Shown here: positions 44,423 to 52,018 of the stretch, in pieces | How positions within the stretch are numbered: position 1 is the first letter of the stretch | Layout: each line of letters begins with the position of its first letter | Source: Lachnospiraceae bacterium | GTDB taxonomy: Bacteria; Bacillota; Clostridia; Lachnospirales; Lachnospiraceae | Assembly (NCBI GenBank): GCA_031280955.1 | Contig: JAITGA010000007.1 | Span: 1 to 64,000 of the forward strand | Length of the DNA stretch: 64,000 bases | Direction of reading: 5' to 3' | Position numbers and translations under genes: made by a program | Notes under the pieces: model-generated | Told to the model about the DNA's origin: nothing | The model's input: only the letters and a program-made list of their open reading frames with translations | Databases searched by the model: none

Positions 44423-45430
44423 CTAGTCACCGGGACCAAGTTCTGCGCCAGTATCAAACTGGATTTCGCCGGTTGTGGTGAATGGTACGGCCATGACGAA
44501 TTTCATGTTATCACCACGCCCAATGTATAGACGCATCTCATAGCTGCCGCCCGGTGCAGCCTTAGACTCTCTGACAGTATCACCAAATGCAAGTTGTGTC
44601 ATAGGATAATTAGTATCCCGAATATCATGACTCGCTTGAACATAAGCAAGCCACACACCATCTAATCTACTAAACTCTTCTCGTGTTGCAGGCATTCCTG
44701 ATATTGTTACATAGATAGTGTCTCCCATAGTGTATGCAGATTTATCAAGTGAAATCCCAATTGCGTGTTGCGGTGCGGATGAAGCTGGCGGCTCAGACGT
44801 ATCCGGAGGCGGTGGGGGGGGTGATGAAGCAGGGGGGGATGTTGGCGTTGAGTCCGGTTGCTGTGTAGTTAGTTCGGGGGCTTTTGCCGCCTCAACAAGC
44901 ACATCACCCGACGGATAGGATATCGCAAAAAAGACTGTGCCATCTGTATTAACCAACTCGACAATAACAGCAGGGTCGGAAACCCCCATATATTCCAATA
45001 TCGGTATAAATGTCATAAACTTATCAGGAAACAGCGGGATATAGTTTTGTGAAAACTGCTCGGCATATCTTAACCAACCCGCTTCATTATTGTCTGAAAG
45101 CATATCGGGTTTCATTGTAAAAGTATGTACCAAGCTATTGTTGCGAGCGGAAACGTCCCAATCACATGCCCCATCCATGACTATCAGGTTACGGATATTT
45201 TCCTTGCCATTGGTCTGGTCGATATAAGCATGTATTATCTCTTGGTCACTCATTCCGCTATAATCGGGCAGACTGCCATGTTGTGCAGGGATTTGATTCA
45301 CGGTGGGTGGCGCGGAGGGTGTTTGCGATGACGGCGGTTCGATGCCGTCTAACGTCATTATATTACCGCAAGCCGCCGTTAATGTCACAAGTAAAGTTAT
45401 GACAAGAACAAATATTTTTGCCTTTTTCAT
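44423..45430 (-). CDS. Lipoprotein with one beta-sandwich repeat (paralogue 3)
   Basis: 335 residues. Leader MKKAKIFVLVITLLV and lipobox TLTAAC (lipidated Cys 21) match paralogues 1 and 2. A Pro/Ser linker is followed by a unique middle (about 55-190) with YSGMSDQEIIHAYIDQTNG and GWLRYAEQFSQNYIPLFP, then a Pro/Ser-rich spacer, and one C-terminal unit ISLDKSAYTMGDTIYVTIS...GSYEMRLYI...VPFTTTGE. First of the lipoprotein block in transcription order. Its promoter matches those of the other two. Function unknown; probably displayed on the outer face of the cell membrane. Confidence 0.65.
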   Translation of the reverse strand: MKKAKIFVLVITLLVTLTAACGNIMTLDGIEPPSSQTPSAPPTVNQIPAQHGSLPDYSGMSDQEIIHAYIDQTNGKENIRNLIVMDGACDWDVSARNNSLVHTFTMKPDMLSDNNEAGWLRYAEQFSQNYIPLFPDKFMTFIPILEYMGVSDPAVIVELVNTDGTVFFAISYPSGDVLVEAAKAPELTTQQPDSTPTSPPASSPPPPPPDTSEPPASSAPQHAIGISLDKSAYTMGDTIYVTISGMPATREEFSRLDGVWLAYVQASHDIRDTNYPMTQLAFGDTVRESKAAPGGSYEMRLYIGRGDNMKFVMAVPFTTTGEIQFDTGAELGPGD

Positions 45431-45466
45431 AGTGGGTTACTCTCCTTTTACAGATAATCAACTCTG

Positions 45467-45495
45467 ATTATACTATAATCGGAAATCTAAAACAA
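45467..45495 (-). promoter_or_regulatory. Promoter of lipoprotein paralogue 3
   Basis: Minus strand: -35 TTGTTT (45490-45495), 17-base spacer, -10 TATAAT (45467-45472). The -10 again sits in a GATTAT-N3-ATAATC dyad. Confidence 0.75.
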
Positions 45496-45553
45496 CGGAG
45501 TACATGCCAACGAGTTGAAAGGGTTTGTGTCATGACAACCGCAACATTCCTCT

Positions 45554-46159
45554 TCACGCATTTAAAATATCAGCCAGGGTGTTCCGCTTGTCCTTTTTGT
45601 CAGTAATGCCTAGTTTACGGTAGACACTGGAAAGACAGGTCTTGACACGGCTTTCTGACAAATAGACCTTGTCGGCTATATCCTTGTTGCTTAGCCCCTC
45701 GGCGGCATAAAGAGCAACCGACAACTCCTTTTCACTTAGCAAAGAAGATATGTTCACGGAAGACCTGCGCCGTGACTTCACCGAATCCACTAAGCGGATA
45801 AAACCCATTACCCGTGCTCGGAACTCATCAATATCATAAGGCTTGGAGATATAATCATTTCCTCCGGCAGTAAGCCCGGCAAGCACATCTTCCCGCTCTG
45901 TCTTTGCTGTCAAAAACAAGGCGGGAGCATCACAAACCTCTTGTAATTCCGCGAGAAAATCAAGCCCGCAGCCGTCAGGAAGCATGATATCCAAAACAGC
46001 GGCATCGGGAATAGCAATCTTGATGCGTTCCCTTGCTTCCTCGACAGTTTTCGCAGTGAGAACCATCAGACCCTCTTTTTCCAATAATCGTCGGTTGATA
46101 TCCAGTATTTTGGGATTATCTTCCAAAAGCAATACTATTCCTCTTTCAACCACCGCCAT
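45554..46159 (-). CDS. Response regulator, receiver plus LuxR-type HTH
   Basis: 201 residues. The receiver (1-120) has LLLEDNPKILD, acceptor Asp in AVLDIMLPDG, the Thr in LFLTAKT and Lys in YISKPYD. The C-terminal region (about 140-200) is a LuxR/NarL-type HTH: LSEKELSVALYAAEGLSNKDIADKVYLSESRVKTCLSSVYRKLGI. The gene starts inside the end of the sensor kinase gene (14-base overlap, AGAGGAGGG before ATG), so the pair is coupled. The five 11 bp repeats before the divergent gene at 47664 are a plausible binding target (inference from position). Confidence 0.9.
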   Translation of the reverse strand: MAVVERGIVLLLEDNPKILDINRRLLEKEGLMVLTAKTVEEARERIKIAIPDAAVLDIMLPDGCGLDFLAELQEVCDAPALFLTAKTEREDVLAGLTAGGNDYISKPYDIDEFRARVMGFIRLVDSVKSRRRSSVNISSLLSEKELSVALYAAEGLSNKDIADKVYLSESRVKTCLSSVYRKLGITDKKDKRNTLADILNA

Positions 46160-47450
46160 AACCCTCCTCTTTCCCTTTTAGTGTCACGGTGACACGCACT
46201 CCGCCACCCTCCTCGTTGTCAATAGAAATATCTCCGTTATGGCGCAAGACTATATCACGGCAAATCGAAAGACCAATCCCGCTGCCGCCGTCCTTTCCGC
46301 CGATTCCCCAATCGAAAATACTCTGTAGCAAATCCGGGGAAATCCCCTTACCATCGTCTGTTACCATGATTTTGACTGCACCGCTATCAGCTTCGGCAAC
46401 CAATTCGATATTTTGCACCGAATGGGTAACTGCATTTTGTAGGATGTTCCAAAGAAGTTGGGTCAACTCCCCGGCATCACCATGAATCTCAGGAATACCT
46501 GCTTTGATGGTCGTTGTAAGCTGCTTCCCTTTCCGCGCCGCAACAGGTTTTAGTAACTGTGTCAATCGTCCTGCCAAATCCCCCATGTCAACAGGGGTAG
46601 CTTCACGATCGTTTGACTCACCTCTTTCTACTCCTGACATCAACACCCGCAAGGTATTGTCTGCCAATTGGCTAAGGCGTTTCGCTTCCTCGCTGACTGT
46701 TGCCAGGTCAGAAAGCGTCTGTTCATCGTTTCCATGTTCCCTTATTTGCTCCACGGCAAACTGAGCATAAGCTGACACTACCGCCAATGGGGTGCGTATC
46801 TCATGGCTCATCCCCGCAAAAAGCTCACCTTTCATCTTGGCATACTCTTCTGCCTGTTTGCGGGCGGCTTCAAGCTCATTTTGCTGCTCGATATAACCTC
46901 TAATATGTAGTGACATCGTTATCCCAAGTACGATACTGACGATCAAAAATGAGATGAGGATATCGACCATCATATCTGTTTCGGTGTCAAAGTAGGTGAT
47001 TTTGTCCGGATAAAAATATGCAAACAAGATAAGCGAGGAATATAACACCAACTCGCCAACCACTAACAGGCGCATCTTCGTTCCCTCTAACATAAAAACT
47101 GTGAAGAGAATCGCAAAAATAAAGTAAACCGGCATCCCGCTGTTATAACCACCGGCACTAAGGAAGAATGCGGGAAACAAGAAATAAAAAATCACCAGGA
47201 TCGTCAATACATAACAACGCTGATAATTCCCGCTCGTAAGGGCATAGCGAAGTAACAAAATGGCAAAAACCAATATCGTAATATTGATAAGAAGATTGAA
47301 TATCCCCGCATTGGTGAGTATCCCTGTGATACTGGCAATTACGCTGGCTACTATTCCCGCACACGCAAGGGTGTTAAAAAGCCTGATACGGAGTTCAAGA
47401 TAATTTCCAAACAGCTTGACCTTGATTTTCTCAAGTGAAAACGACCGCAT
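46146..47450 (-). CDS. Membrane sensor histidine kinase
   Basis: 434 residues. About six membrane segments fill residues 25-205 with almost no extracytoplasmic domain, so it probably senses a membrane-level signal. HisKA has the phospho-His in MSHEIRTPLAVV (about 216). HATPase has NILQNAVTHSVQN, DDGKGIS and GGSGIGLSICRDIV. The protein ends in EEGYGGG, where the response regulator gene begins. It has a good promoter and AAAGGAGGAAG ribosome site, and is divergent from the uncharacterised gene at 47664. Signal unknown. Confidence 0.9.
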   Translation of the reverse strand: MRSFSLEKIKVKLFGNYLELRIRLFNTLACAGIVASVIASITGILTNAGIFNLLINITILVFAILLLRYALTSGNYQRCYVLTILVIFYFLFPAFFLSAGGYNSGMPVYFIFAILFTVFMLEGTKMRLLVVGELVLYSSLILFAYFYPDKITYFDTETDMMVDILISFLIVSIVLGITMSLHIRGYIEQQNELEAARKQAEEYAKMKGELFAGMSHEIRTPLAVVSAYAQFAVEQIREHGNDEQTLSDLATVSEEAKRLSQLADNTLRVLMSGVERGESNDREATPVDMGDLAGRLTQLLKPVAARKGKQLTTTIKAGIPEIHGDAGELTQLLWNILQNAVTHSVQNIELVAEADSGAVKIMVTDDGKGISPDLLQSIFDWGIGGKDGGSGIGLSICRDIVLRHNGDISIDNEEGGGVRVTVTLKGKEEGYGGG

Positions 47451-47495
47451 GGCTTCCTCCTTTATCCTGCAATAGATTGTTTTATCCTGTCTTCA

Positions 47496-47524
47496 ATTCT
47501 ACTTTGCTGTTTCCACAAAGTCAA
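47496..47524 (-). promoter_or_regulatory. Sigma-A promoter of the kinase-regulator pair
   Basis: Minus strand: -35 TTGACT (47519-47524), 17-base spacer, -10 TAGAAT (47496-47501). An inverted copy of the repeat core (GAAAGTATCA, 47531-47540) lies just upstream of it. Confidence 0.7.
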
Positions 47525-47556
47525 TCAAACGAAAGTATCATCAAATCAGGAGTGTT

Positions 47557-47611
47557 GATACCTCGCCGATACTTTTTTGATACTTCGCTGACACCTCATT
47601 GATACCTCATC
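47557..47611 (+). promoter_or_regulatory. Five 11 bp direct repeats (iterated operator)
   Basis: GATACCTC, GATACTTT, GATACTTC, GACACCTC and GATACCTC start at 47557, 47568, 47579, 47590 and 47601, exactly 11 bases apart, each followed by 3 free bases. The last repeat covers the place where a -35 should be relative to the -10 TATTAT at 47628-47633, and no -35 match exists there. This is the layout of an activator array on one face of the helix. The divergent LuxR-type regulator is the nearest candidate binder. Confidence 0.7.
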
Positions 47612-47627
47612 GCCCTCTCTTTTGCTG

Positions 47628-47633
47628 TATTAT
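47628..47633 (+). promoter_or_regulatory. -10 element of the 47664 gene
   Basis: TATTAT, 30 bases before the ATG at 47664, with no -35 match at the proper distance. Dependence on an activator bound to the upstream repeats is inferred. Confidence 0.4.
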
Positions 47634-47663
47634 GTAATGAGGATATTTCGTGAGGACAGGAAA

Positions 47664-48533
47664 ATGTTAATTACGTATGATGAGGCAACCAAACTAATAA
47701 GGAGCGGAAAATTACTCCATCTCGCCGGTTCAGAATCTTTACTAAAAAAGCTACCCTGCGGCAACTGGATTGGCGGCTCAACTGAATATTTCCTAGTTGA
47801 AGACGGATATGAAGTCGCCGCTAATCTTGTTTTTATAACTGAACTTAAGTACAAAGATTTCACGGTAATCGCATATACAACCAATGAAATCAAAAATGTG
47901 GCGACAGATGCATATAAGAATGGCTTTTCGATCATAATTGTTCCCGGCAACAGCTCCGTGCATAAGGAATATACCCGCTGCATGGCAAGCCGGAGCATGA
48001 CGGGACTTTACAAAAAATCATCGAAAAACATTTCCGGTTGGGTGGCAGGTATTCATAATGAAACATCTACACAACCGCCTATAGTCATAAATGGGATAAC
48101 CAAAGAAATATATACGGACAAAGCCGTTGCCCTCCATCTTCAAAACCCCGTTAGTAAAGAAGCAAGTGTCGATATCACGAACATCTTTGAACAAGACAAA
48201 TCAACAGCTGTAATCGAATTTCCCGATGAGGGTTTTAGCATAAACAAATGTTTTGTAGACGGTAAAGAGGTCGTCTTTGCTGATTATATAGATCAAAATA
48301 ACATAGATATCATGCTCCCGCTTGTTGGCGATTATTCAGGCAATAGTGTGAATATTTCCTTCAAAACGATAGAAAATGGTACTGTGAATTTCTATGCTCC
48401 CGTTTTCCCCGGTGTCAAATACCATATGGCAAAAAGTATCTGTGATTATGAAAAAGAATTTAACAAACGGCTTAGCAAACACAAAAACGAAAACACGGCG
48501 TTTTCTGCAACCGCATACTCGATTTATTGTTGA
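47664..48533 (+). CDS. Uncharacterised protein, possibly DUF6976-like
   Basis: 289 residues, no signal peptide or membrane segment. The opening MLITYDEATKLIRSGK, then LHLAGSESLLKKLPCGNWIGGSTEYFL, recalls an uncharacterised family I associate with DUF6976, but this is recollection only. Later parts include AYTTNEIKNVATDAYKNGFSIIIVPGNSSVH and a strand-rich second half with VNGITKE-like and FVDGKEV segments. The start follows GAGGACAGGAAA; an in-frame ATG 14 codons earlier overlaps the -10 region. It is a single gene divergent from the sensor kinase, probably the regulated output of that system (inference). Confidence 0.6.
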   Translation: MLITYDEATKLIRSGKLLHLAGSESLLKKLPCGNWIGGSTEYFLVEDGYEVAANLVFITELKYKDFTVIAYTTNEIKNVATDAYKNGFSIIIVPGNSSVHKEYTRCMASRSMTGLYKKSSKNISGWVAGIHNETSTQPPIVINGITKEIYTDKAVALHLQNPVSKEASVDITNIFEQDKSTAVIEFPDEGFSINKCFVDGKEVVFADYIDQNNIDIMLPLVGDYSGNSVNISFKTIENGTVNFYAPVFPGVKYHMAKSICDYEKEFNKRLSKHKNENTAFSATAYSIYC

Positions 48534-48624
48534 AGTGGTATGTTATGTTTTTTCTAACTGATTAATTTCTACATTAAATAACCGAGCAAAGACTCATCGG
48601 GATGGTTTCTGTTCATTCACTCTA

Positions 48625-49152
48625 CTACTTATTCATATCAATACGATTTCGCACCATGTATTCTACCATTGATACCAGCGTCAGGATGATGGCAATCCAG
48701 ATTACCACCTCAGTCACCAACTTGATGGCGGCGATATCGGCGATTAACAAAGCAACCATGAGAATTTGCGCTATAGTCTTGAGCTTCCCCCATATCCCGG
48801 CGGCAATGACCGTCCCGCTGTCGGCGGCAACAAGGCGATAGCCACTGATGACAAACTCGCGGGCGATAATAATAATGACCATCCAGGCGGCTATCCGTCC
48901 CAGTTCCACCAAGGCTACCAAAGCTGCACATACCAACAGCTTGTCAGCGAGTGGGTCCATGAACTTGCCGAAGTTGGTTATCAAATCCAGTTTGCGAGCC
49001 AGCATCCCATCGAGCATATCGGTAAGACTGGCGGCAGTAAAGATAGAAAGAGCAATCCAGTTATGATAAGGGAGAGCAGGATTCAAGAGAAAAACCAAAA
49101 AAACAGGAATCATCAGCACCCTTAGGATAGTCAGTTTGTTGGCAATATTCAT
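48625..49152 (-). CDS. pgsA: CDP-diacylglycerol-glycerol-3-phosphate 3-phosphatidyltransferase
   Basis: 175 residues with four or so membrane segments. The CDP-alcohol phosphotransferase motif is complete: DMLDGMLARKLDLITNFGKFMDPLADK, giving the D-G-A-R-G-D-D pattern. N-terminus MNIANKLTILRVLMIPVFL is typical of PgsA. It makes phosphatidylglycerol phosphate, the first committed step to phosphatidylglycerol and cardiolipin, in the membrane. It lies 18 bases after rimO, the usual neighbour in Clostridia, and is the last gene of this run. No clear terminator was seen in the 91-base gap after it. Confidence 0.95.
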   Translation of the reverse strand: MNIANKLTILRVLMIPVFLVFLLNPALPYHNWIALSIFTAASLTDMLDGMLARKLDLITNFGKFMDPLADKLLVCAALVALVELGRIAAWMVIIIIAREFVISGYRLVAADSGTVIAAGIWGKLKTIAQILMVALLIADIAAIKLVTEVVIWIAIILTLVSMVEYMVRNRIDMNK

Positions 49153-49170
49153 GGTTTTACCTCCTGTTAG

Positions 49171-50559
49171 TCATGTTAGTTCTTTGCCGATTAAATCATA
49201 TCCCTGAGCGGCAATAACCGTTACCTCGGCGAAATCACCGCTTTCATACTCACGATTACTGGGGAAAAAGAGATATCCATCGATTTGGGGAGCATCACGG
49301 TAGGTGCGGGCGACATAGATTTTCTCGTCTTCCATTGGCACAAATGGCAGGGGTGGTGATTCATGTTCTGGATTTAATGTCCCTTCAACAAACACCGTCA
49401 TTTTCCTGTCAATCAAGCTTTTATTGATATTGAAAGCCACTTTTTGCTGTGCTTTCATCAGTTGCTTGCGGCGGTACTCTTTTACCCTGTTGCTGACTTG
49501 TCCATGAAACCGGGCGGCAGGAGTATCCGCTTCAGCTGAATAAGCAAATACACCGAGACGGTCGAAGCATAGCTCCTTGACTAGACCCAGATTTACGCGG
49601 TGTTCGCTTACTTTTTCCCCGGGAAAACCAGTCATCAAGGTGGTTCGCAGACAAATACCGGGGACTTCCTGCCGTAACTTCATCACCAAGTTGTTGATGG
49701 CTTCCCTGTCAGTTTGCCGCCCCATCTGCTTCAATATCCGGTCGGCTCCATGTTGAATGGGGATATCCAGGTATTTGCATATTTTCTCTTCATCACGAAT
49801 TGCTGCTATCAAATCATCATCTATCTCTTCGGGATAACAATAAAGTAACCGTATCCACTTAAGTCCCTCGATTTCGCAAAGTTTTCTTAACAGTTGCGGC
49901 AGCATTTTTTGCCCGTGTATATCTGTTCCGTATATAGTGGTCTCCTGAGCGACGAGAATCAACTCCTTGACCCCGCCTGCAACCAAATTGACCGATTCGG
50001 TCAATAGGGATTCCATCGTCCGCGAACGATAATGTCCCCTAATTTTCGGGATTATACAGAATGTGCAGTGTTTGTTGCAACCCTCGGCAATCTTTAGATA
50101 GGTATAATACCCACCGGTCGTGATGATTCGCTTCGGGGTTTCTTCATCATTTATATCCCCTGTATCAGGGAAATAATGACGGCAACCTGTCTCGCTTTTC
50201 TCCATGACAGCAGTAATGATGGCAGAAATCGCATTGACACCGACGAGGGCATCTACCTCGGGTAGCTCATTATTTATCTCATTGCGATAACGCTCCGCCA
50301 GACAACCGGCGACAACCAATGCCCGGCAACGGCTGCTTTCTTTGAGCTTGCCTAGCTTAATTATCGTCTCGATGCTCTCCATTTGCGCATCATGGACAAA
50401 GCAGCAGGTATTGACGACGGCAATATCCGCTGCTTCCTCATCATCAGTAAAACGATATCCTTTGTCCCATAGCCTCGCCAGCATCACTTCGGAATCCACC
50501 AGATTCTTGTCACATCCGAGCGATACGAAGTGTACCAATTCCGGTTTTTCACGCTTCAT
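49171..50559 (-). CDS. rimO: Ribosomal protein S12 methylthiotransferase RimO
   Basis: 462 residues. The N-terminal UPF0004 domain carries the three cluster cysteines in SLGCDKNLVDSE, NTCCFV and AGCLAERY. The radical SAM domain has CNKHCTFC. A C-terminal TRAM domain ends with GYDLIGKEL. It adds a methylthio group to Asp of ribosomal protein S12. The frame stays open another 40 codons upstream, but that sequence is only the rpoZ tail read in another frame (Lys/Leu/Gln low complexity); the true ATG is at MKREKPELVHFVS, overlapping the rpoZ stop by 11 bases. Confidence 0.96.
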   Translation of the reverse strand: MKREKPELVHFVSLGCDKNLVDSEVMLARLWDKGYRFTDDEEAADIAVVNTCCFVHDAQMESIETIIKLGKLKESSRCRALVVAGCLAERYRNEINNELPEVDALVGVNAISAIITAVMEKSETGCRHYFPDTGDINDEETPKRIITTGGYYTYLKIAEGCNKHCTFCIIPKIRGHYRSRTMESLLTESVNLVAGGVKELILVAQETTIYGTDIHGQKMLPQLLRKLCEIEGLKWIRLLYCYPEEIDDDLIAAIRDEEKICKYLDIPIQHGADRILKQMGRQTDREAINNLVMKLRQEVPGICLRTTLMTGFPGEKVSEHRVNLGLVKELCFDRLGVFAYSAEADTPAARFHGQVSNRVKEYRRKQLMKAQQKVAFNINKSLIDRKMTVFVEGTLNPEHESPPLPFVPMEDEKIYVARTYRDAPQIDGYLFFPSNREYESGDFAEVTVIAAQGYDLIGKELT

Positions 50560-51244
50560 CTTCGTCTGCTGTAGCGGTATCGGTAGTTTCTTCCGCAATT
50601 TCAACTGCTTTGGCTTTCGCTGTAGTTTTGGCTGGAGTTTTAGTTTTCGCTTTAGCGGGAGCTTTAACTGCAACTTCAACTGCTGCCTCAGCTTCTTTCG
50701 CTACTTCTACTGCTTCCTCTGCTACTGCTTCTTCTTCGACAGCAGCTACTGCTTCTGCCTCGACAGCTACTATTGTTTCTTCGGCAGCTACTTCTGCTTC
50801 TGCAACTTCTGCTTCCAGAGCTTCTACTTCTACAGGTTCTGCTTCCCCGGCTTCATCAGTTGCTTCCTCAGCCACAGCTTCTGCTGTTGCTGTTGCTCCT
50901 GCTGCTTTTTTTGCCTCTGCTGTAGCAGCTGCTGCTGCCGCTTCCTCTTCTTTTATTTTCTCGTTTTGCGCTGCCAACAACGCTGCTGCCATCGCCTCAC
51001 GGGCTTTGACGATTTCTCCCTCGGTCAAAATCTTGATTTTTCCTTGCCCCAGTTCATCGACTGCCATTGAAAGCGGCTTGATCTTACTCGTTTCAATCAG
51101 CGGTTCATCACCGGCGACTAGCTGCCTTGCCCGCTTCGAAGTCGCCATGACAATCGAATAACGGCTATTGACAATCGGAGCTTCGCCCGGCTCGACTTCG
51201 CTGTTGACTACCTTCATCAAATCTGAATACGATGGATGTAACAT
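50549..51244 (-). CDS. rpoZ: RNA polymerase omega subunit with long Ala/Glu/Lys-rich tail
   Basis: 231 residues, about three times the usual length. Residues 1-65 are standard omega: MLHPSYSDLMKVV, NSRYSIVMATSKRARQLV, and KPLSMAVDELGQGKI. From about 90 to the end it is low complexity: Ala/Glu repeats (AEEAVEVAKEAEAAVEV) and then a Lys/Ala/Thr stretch (APAKAKTKTPAKTT). Omega helps assemble RNA polymerase by holding the beta-prime subunit. The position after gmk is the normal one. The acidic-then-basic tail resembles those of some ribosomal proteins and histone-like proteins; its role is unknown. It ends inside the rimO start region. Confidence 0.9.
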   Translation of the reverse strand: MLHPSYSDLMKVVNSEVEPGEAPIVNSRYSIVMATSKRARQLVAGDEPLIETSKIKPLSMAVDELGQGKIKILTEGEIVKAREAMAAALLAAQNEKIKEEEAAAAAATAEAKKAAGATATAEAVAEEATDEAGEAEPVEVEALEAEVAEAEVAAEETIVAVEAEAVAAVEEEAVAEEAVEVAKEAEAAVEVAVKAPAKAKTKTPAKTTAKAKAVEIAEETTDTATADEDEA

Positions 51245-51263
51245 TTCTTACCTCTTCTTTCTA

Positions 51264-51890
51264 TTAACACTCTAGCTCTAACAACTCTTCCTTGATAGTT
51301 TGGATGAAATCCTTGATGCGTGTGGGAGCAAAACGAGCGGCGGTGATGATTCCATGCAAATCCCGCACACATTCATCAAGGTCATCATTTATGACAATGA
51401 AATCATACTCCTCAACTCCGTCAACCTCTTCACAGGCACGGTGCAAGCGTTTTCTTACCACTTCTTCACTCTCAGTTCCCCGCTTAATAAGCCGCCGCTT
51501 GAGTTCGGTGACATTGGGCGGGGTAATAAATAAAAGCAAGGCCTCAGGACATTTCTTTTTGACCTGCAAAGCTCCTTGGATTTCGATTTCTAACAAAACA
51601 TTTTTGCCGACAGCGAGCATTTTTTCCATATAATCGGTCGGCGTTCCATAATAGTTGCCGACATATGTGGCATGTTCCACGAAACCGGCGGCAGCTATTC
51701 TTTCCTCAAATTCATCACGAGAAACAAAATGATAATCACGACCATCTACCTCTCCCTCTCTTTTACTGCGTGTTGTCATTGAGACCGAGAGAGCGTAATT
51801 TTCGTGTTCTGCTATCAATTTTTTTAACAACGTCCCCTTGCCGGCTCCCGAGAAACCCGACACGACGACGAGAATGCCTTTTTTTACCAC
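51264..51890 (-). CDS. gmk: Guanylate kinase
   Basis: 208 residues. P-loop GFSGAGKGTLLKKL, the GMP-binding SMTTRSKREGEVDGRDYHFVS, and the LID region KRRLIKRGTESEEVVRKRL are all present. It converts GMP to GDP with ATP and supplies GTP and (p)ppGpp pools. The start is GTG (MVKKGILVV); AGGTAG lies upstream. It sits between yicC and rpoZ as in many Firmicutes, but the small remA gene often found between yicC and gmk is absent; a 128-base gap lies there with an isolated TATAAT. Confidence 0.97.
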   Translation of the reverse strand: MVKKGILVVVSGFSGAGKGTLLKKLIAEHENYALSVSMTTRSKREGEVDGRDYHFVSRDEFEERIAAAGFVEHATYVGNYYGTPTDYMEKMLAVGKNVLLEIEIQGALQVKKKCPEALLLFITPPNVTELKRRLIKRGTESEEVVRKRLHRACEEVDGVEEYDFIVINDDLDECVRDLHGIITAARFAPTRIKDFIQTIKEELLELEC

Positions 51891-52018
51891 TATCGCTACC
51901 TACTTCTTTATGTTACCCTGTGTTTCCTTACTTATTTACATTTACTTCATTCCAAAATAAGTATTGCTTCATTGATTATACACTATTTCATTCAAAATCA
52001 TAGAGCTTGTTTCCCTAC

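Noticed and set aside
47557-47611. CRISPR-like or origin iteron interpretation of the 11 bp repeats
   Set aside because: Units are too short and spacers only 3 bases for CRISPR, and no replication gene is near; a promoter array fits better.
50560-50679. A 40-codon N-terminal extension of rimO
   Set aside because: It is the rpoZ tail in another frame, Lys/Leu/Gln only; family homology begins at MKREKPELVHF.
50342-51161. Long plus-strand open frames opposite rpoZ and rimO
   Set aside because: They are Ser/Phe/Cys or Ala/Ser/Thr low-complexity mirrors of the Ala/Glu-rich rpoZ tail and have no homology features.
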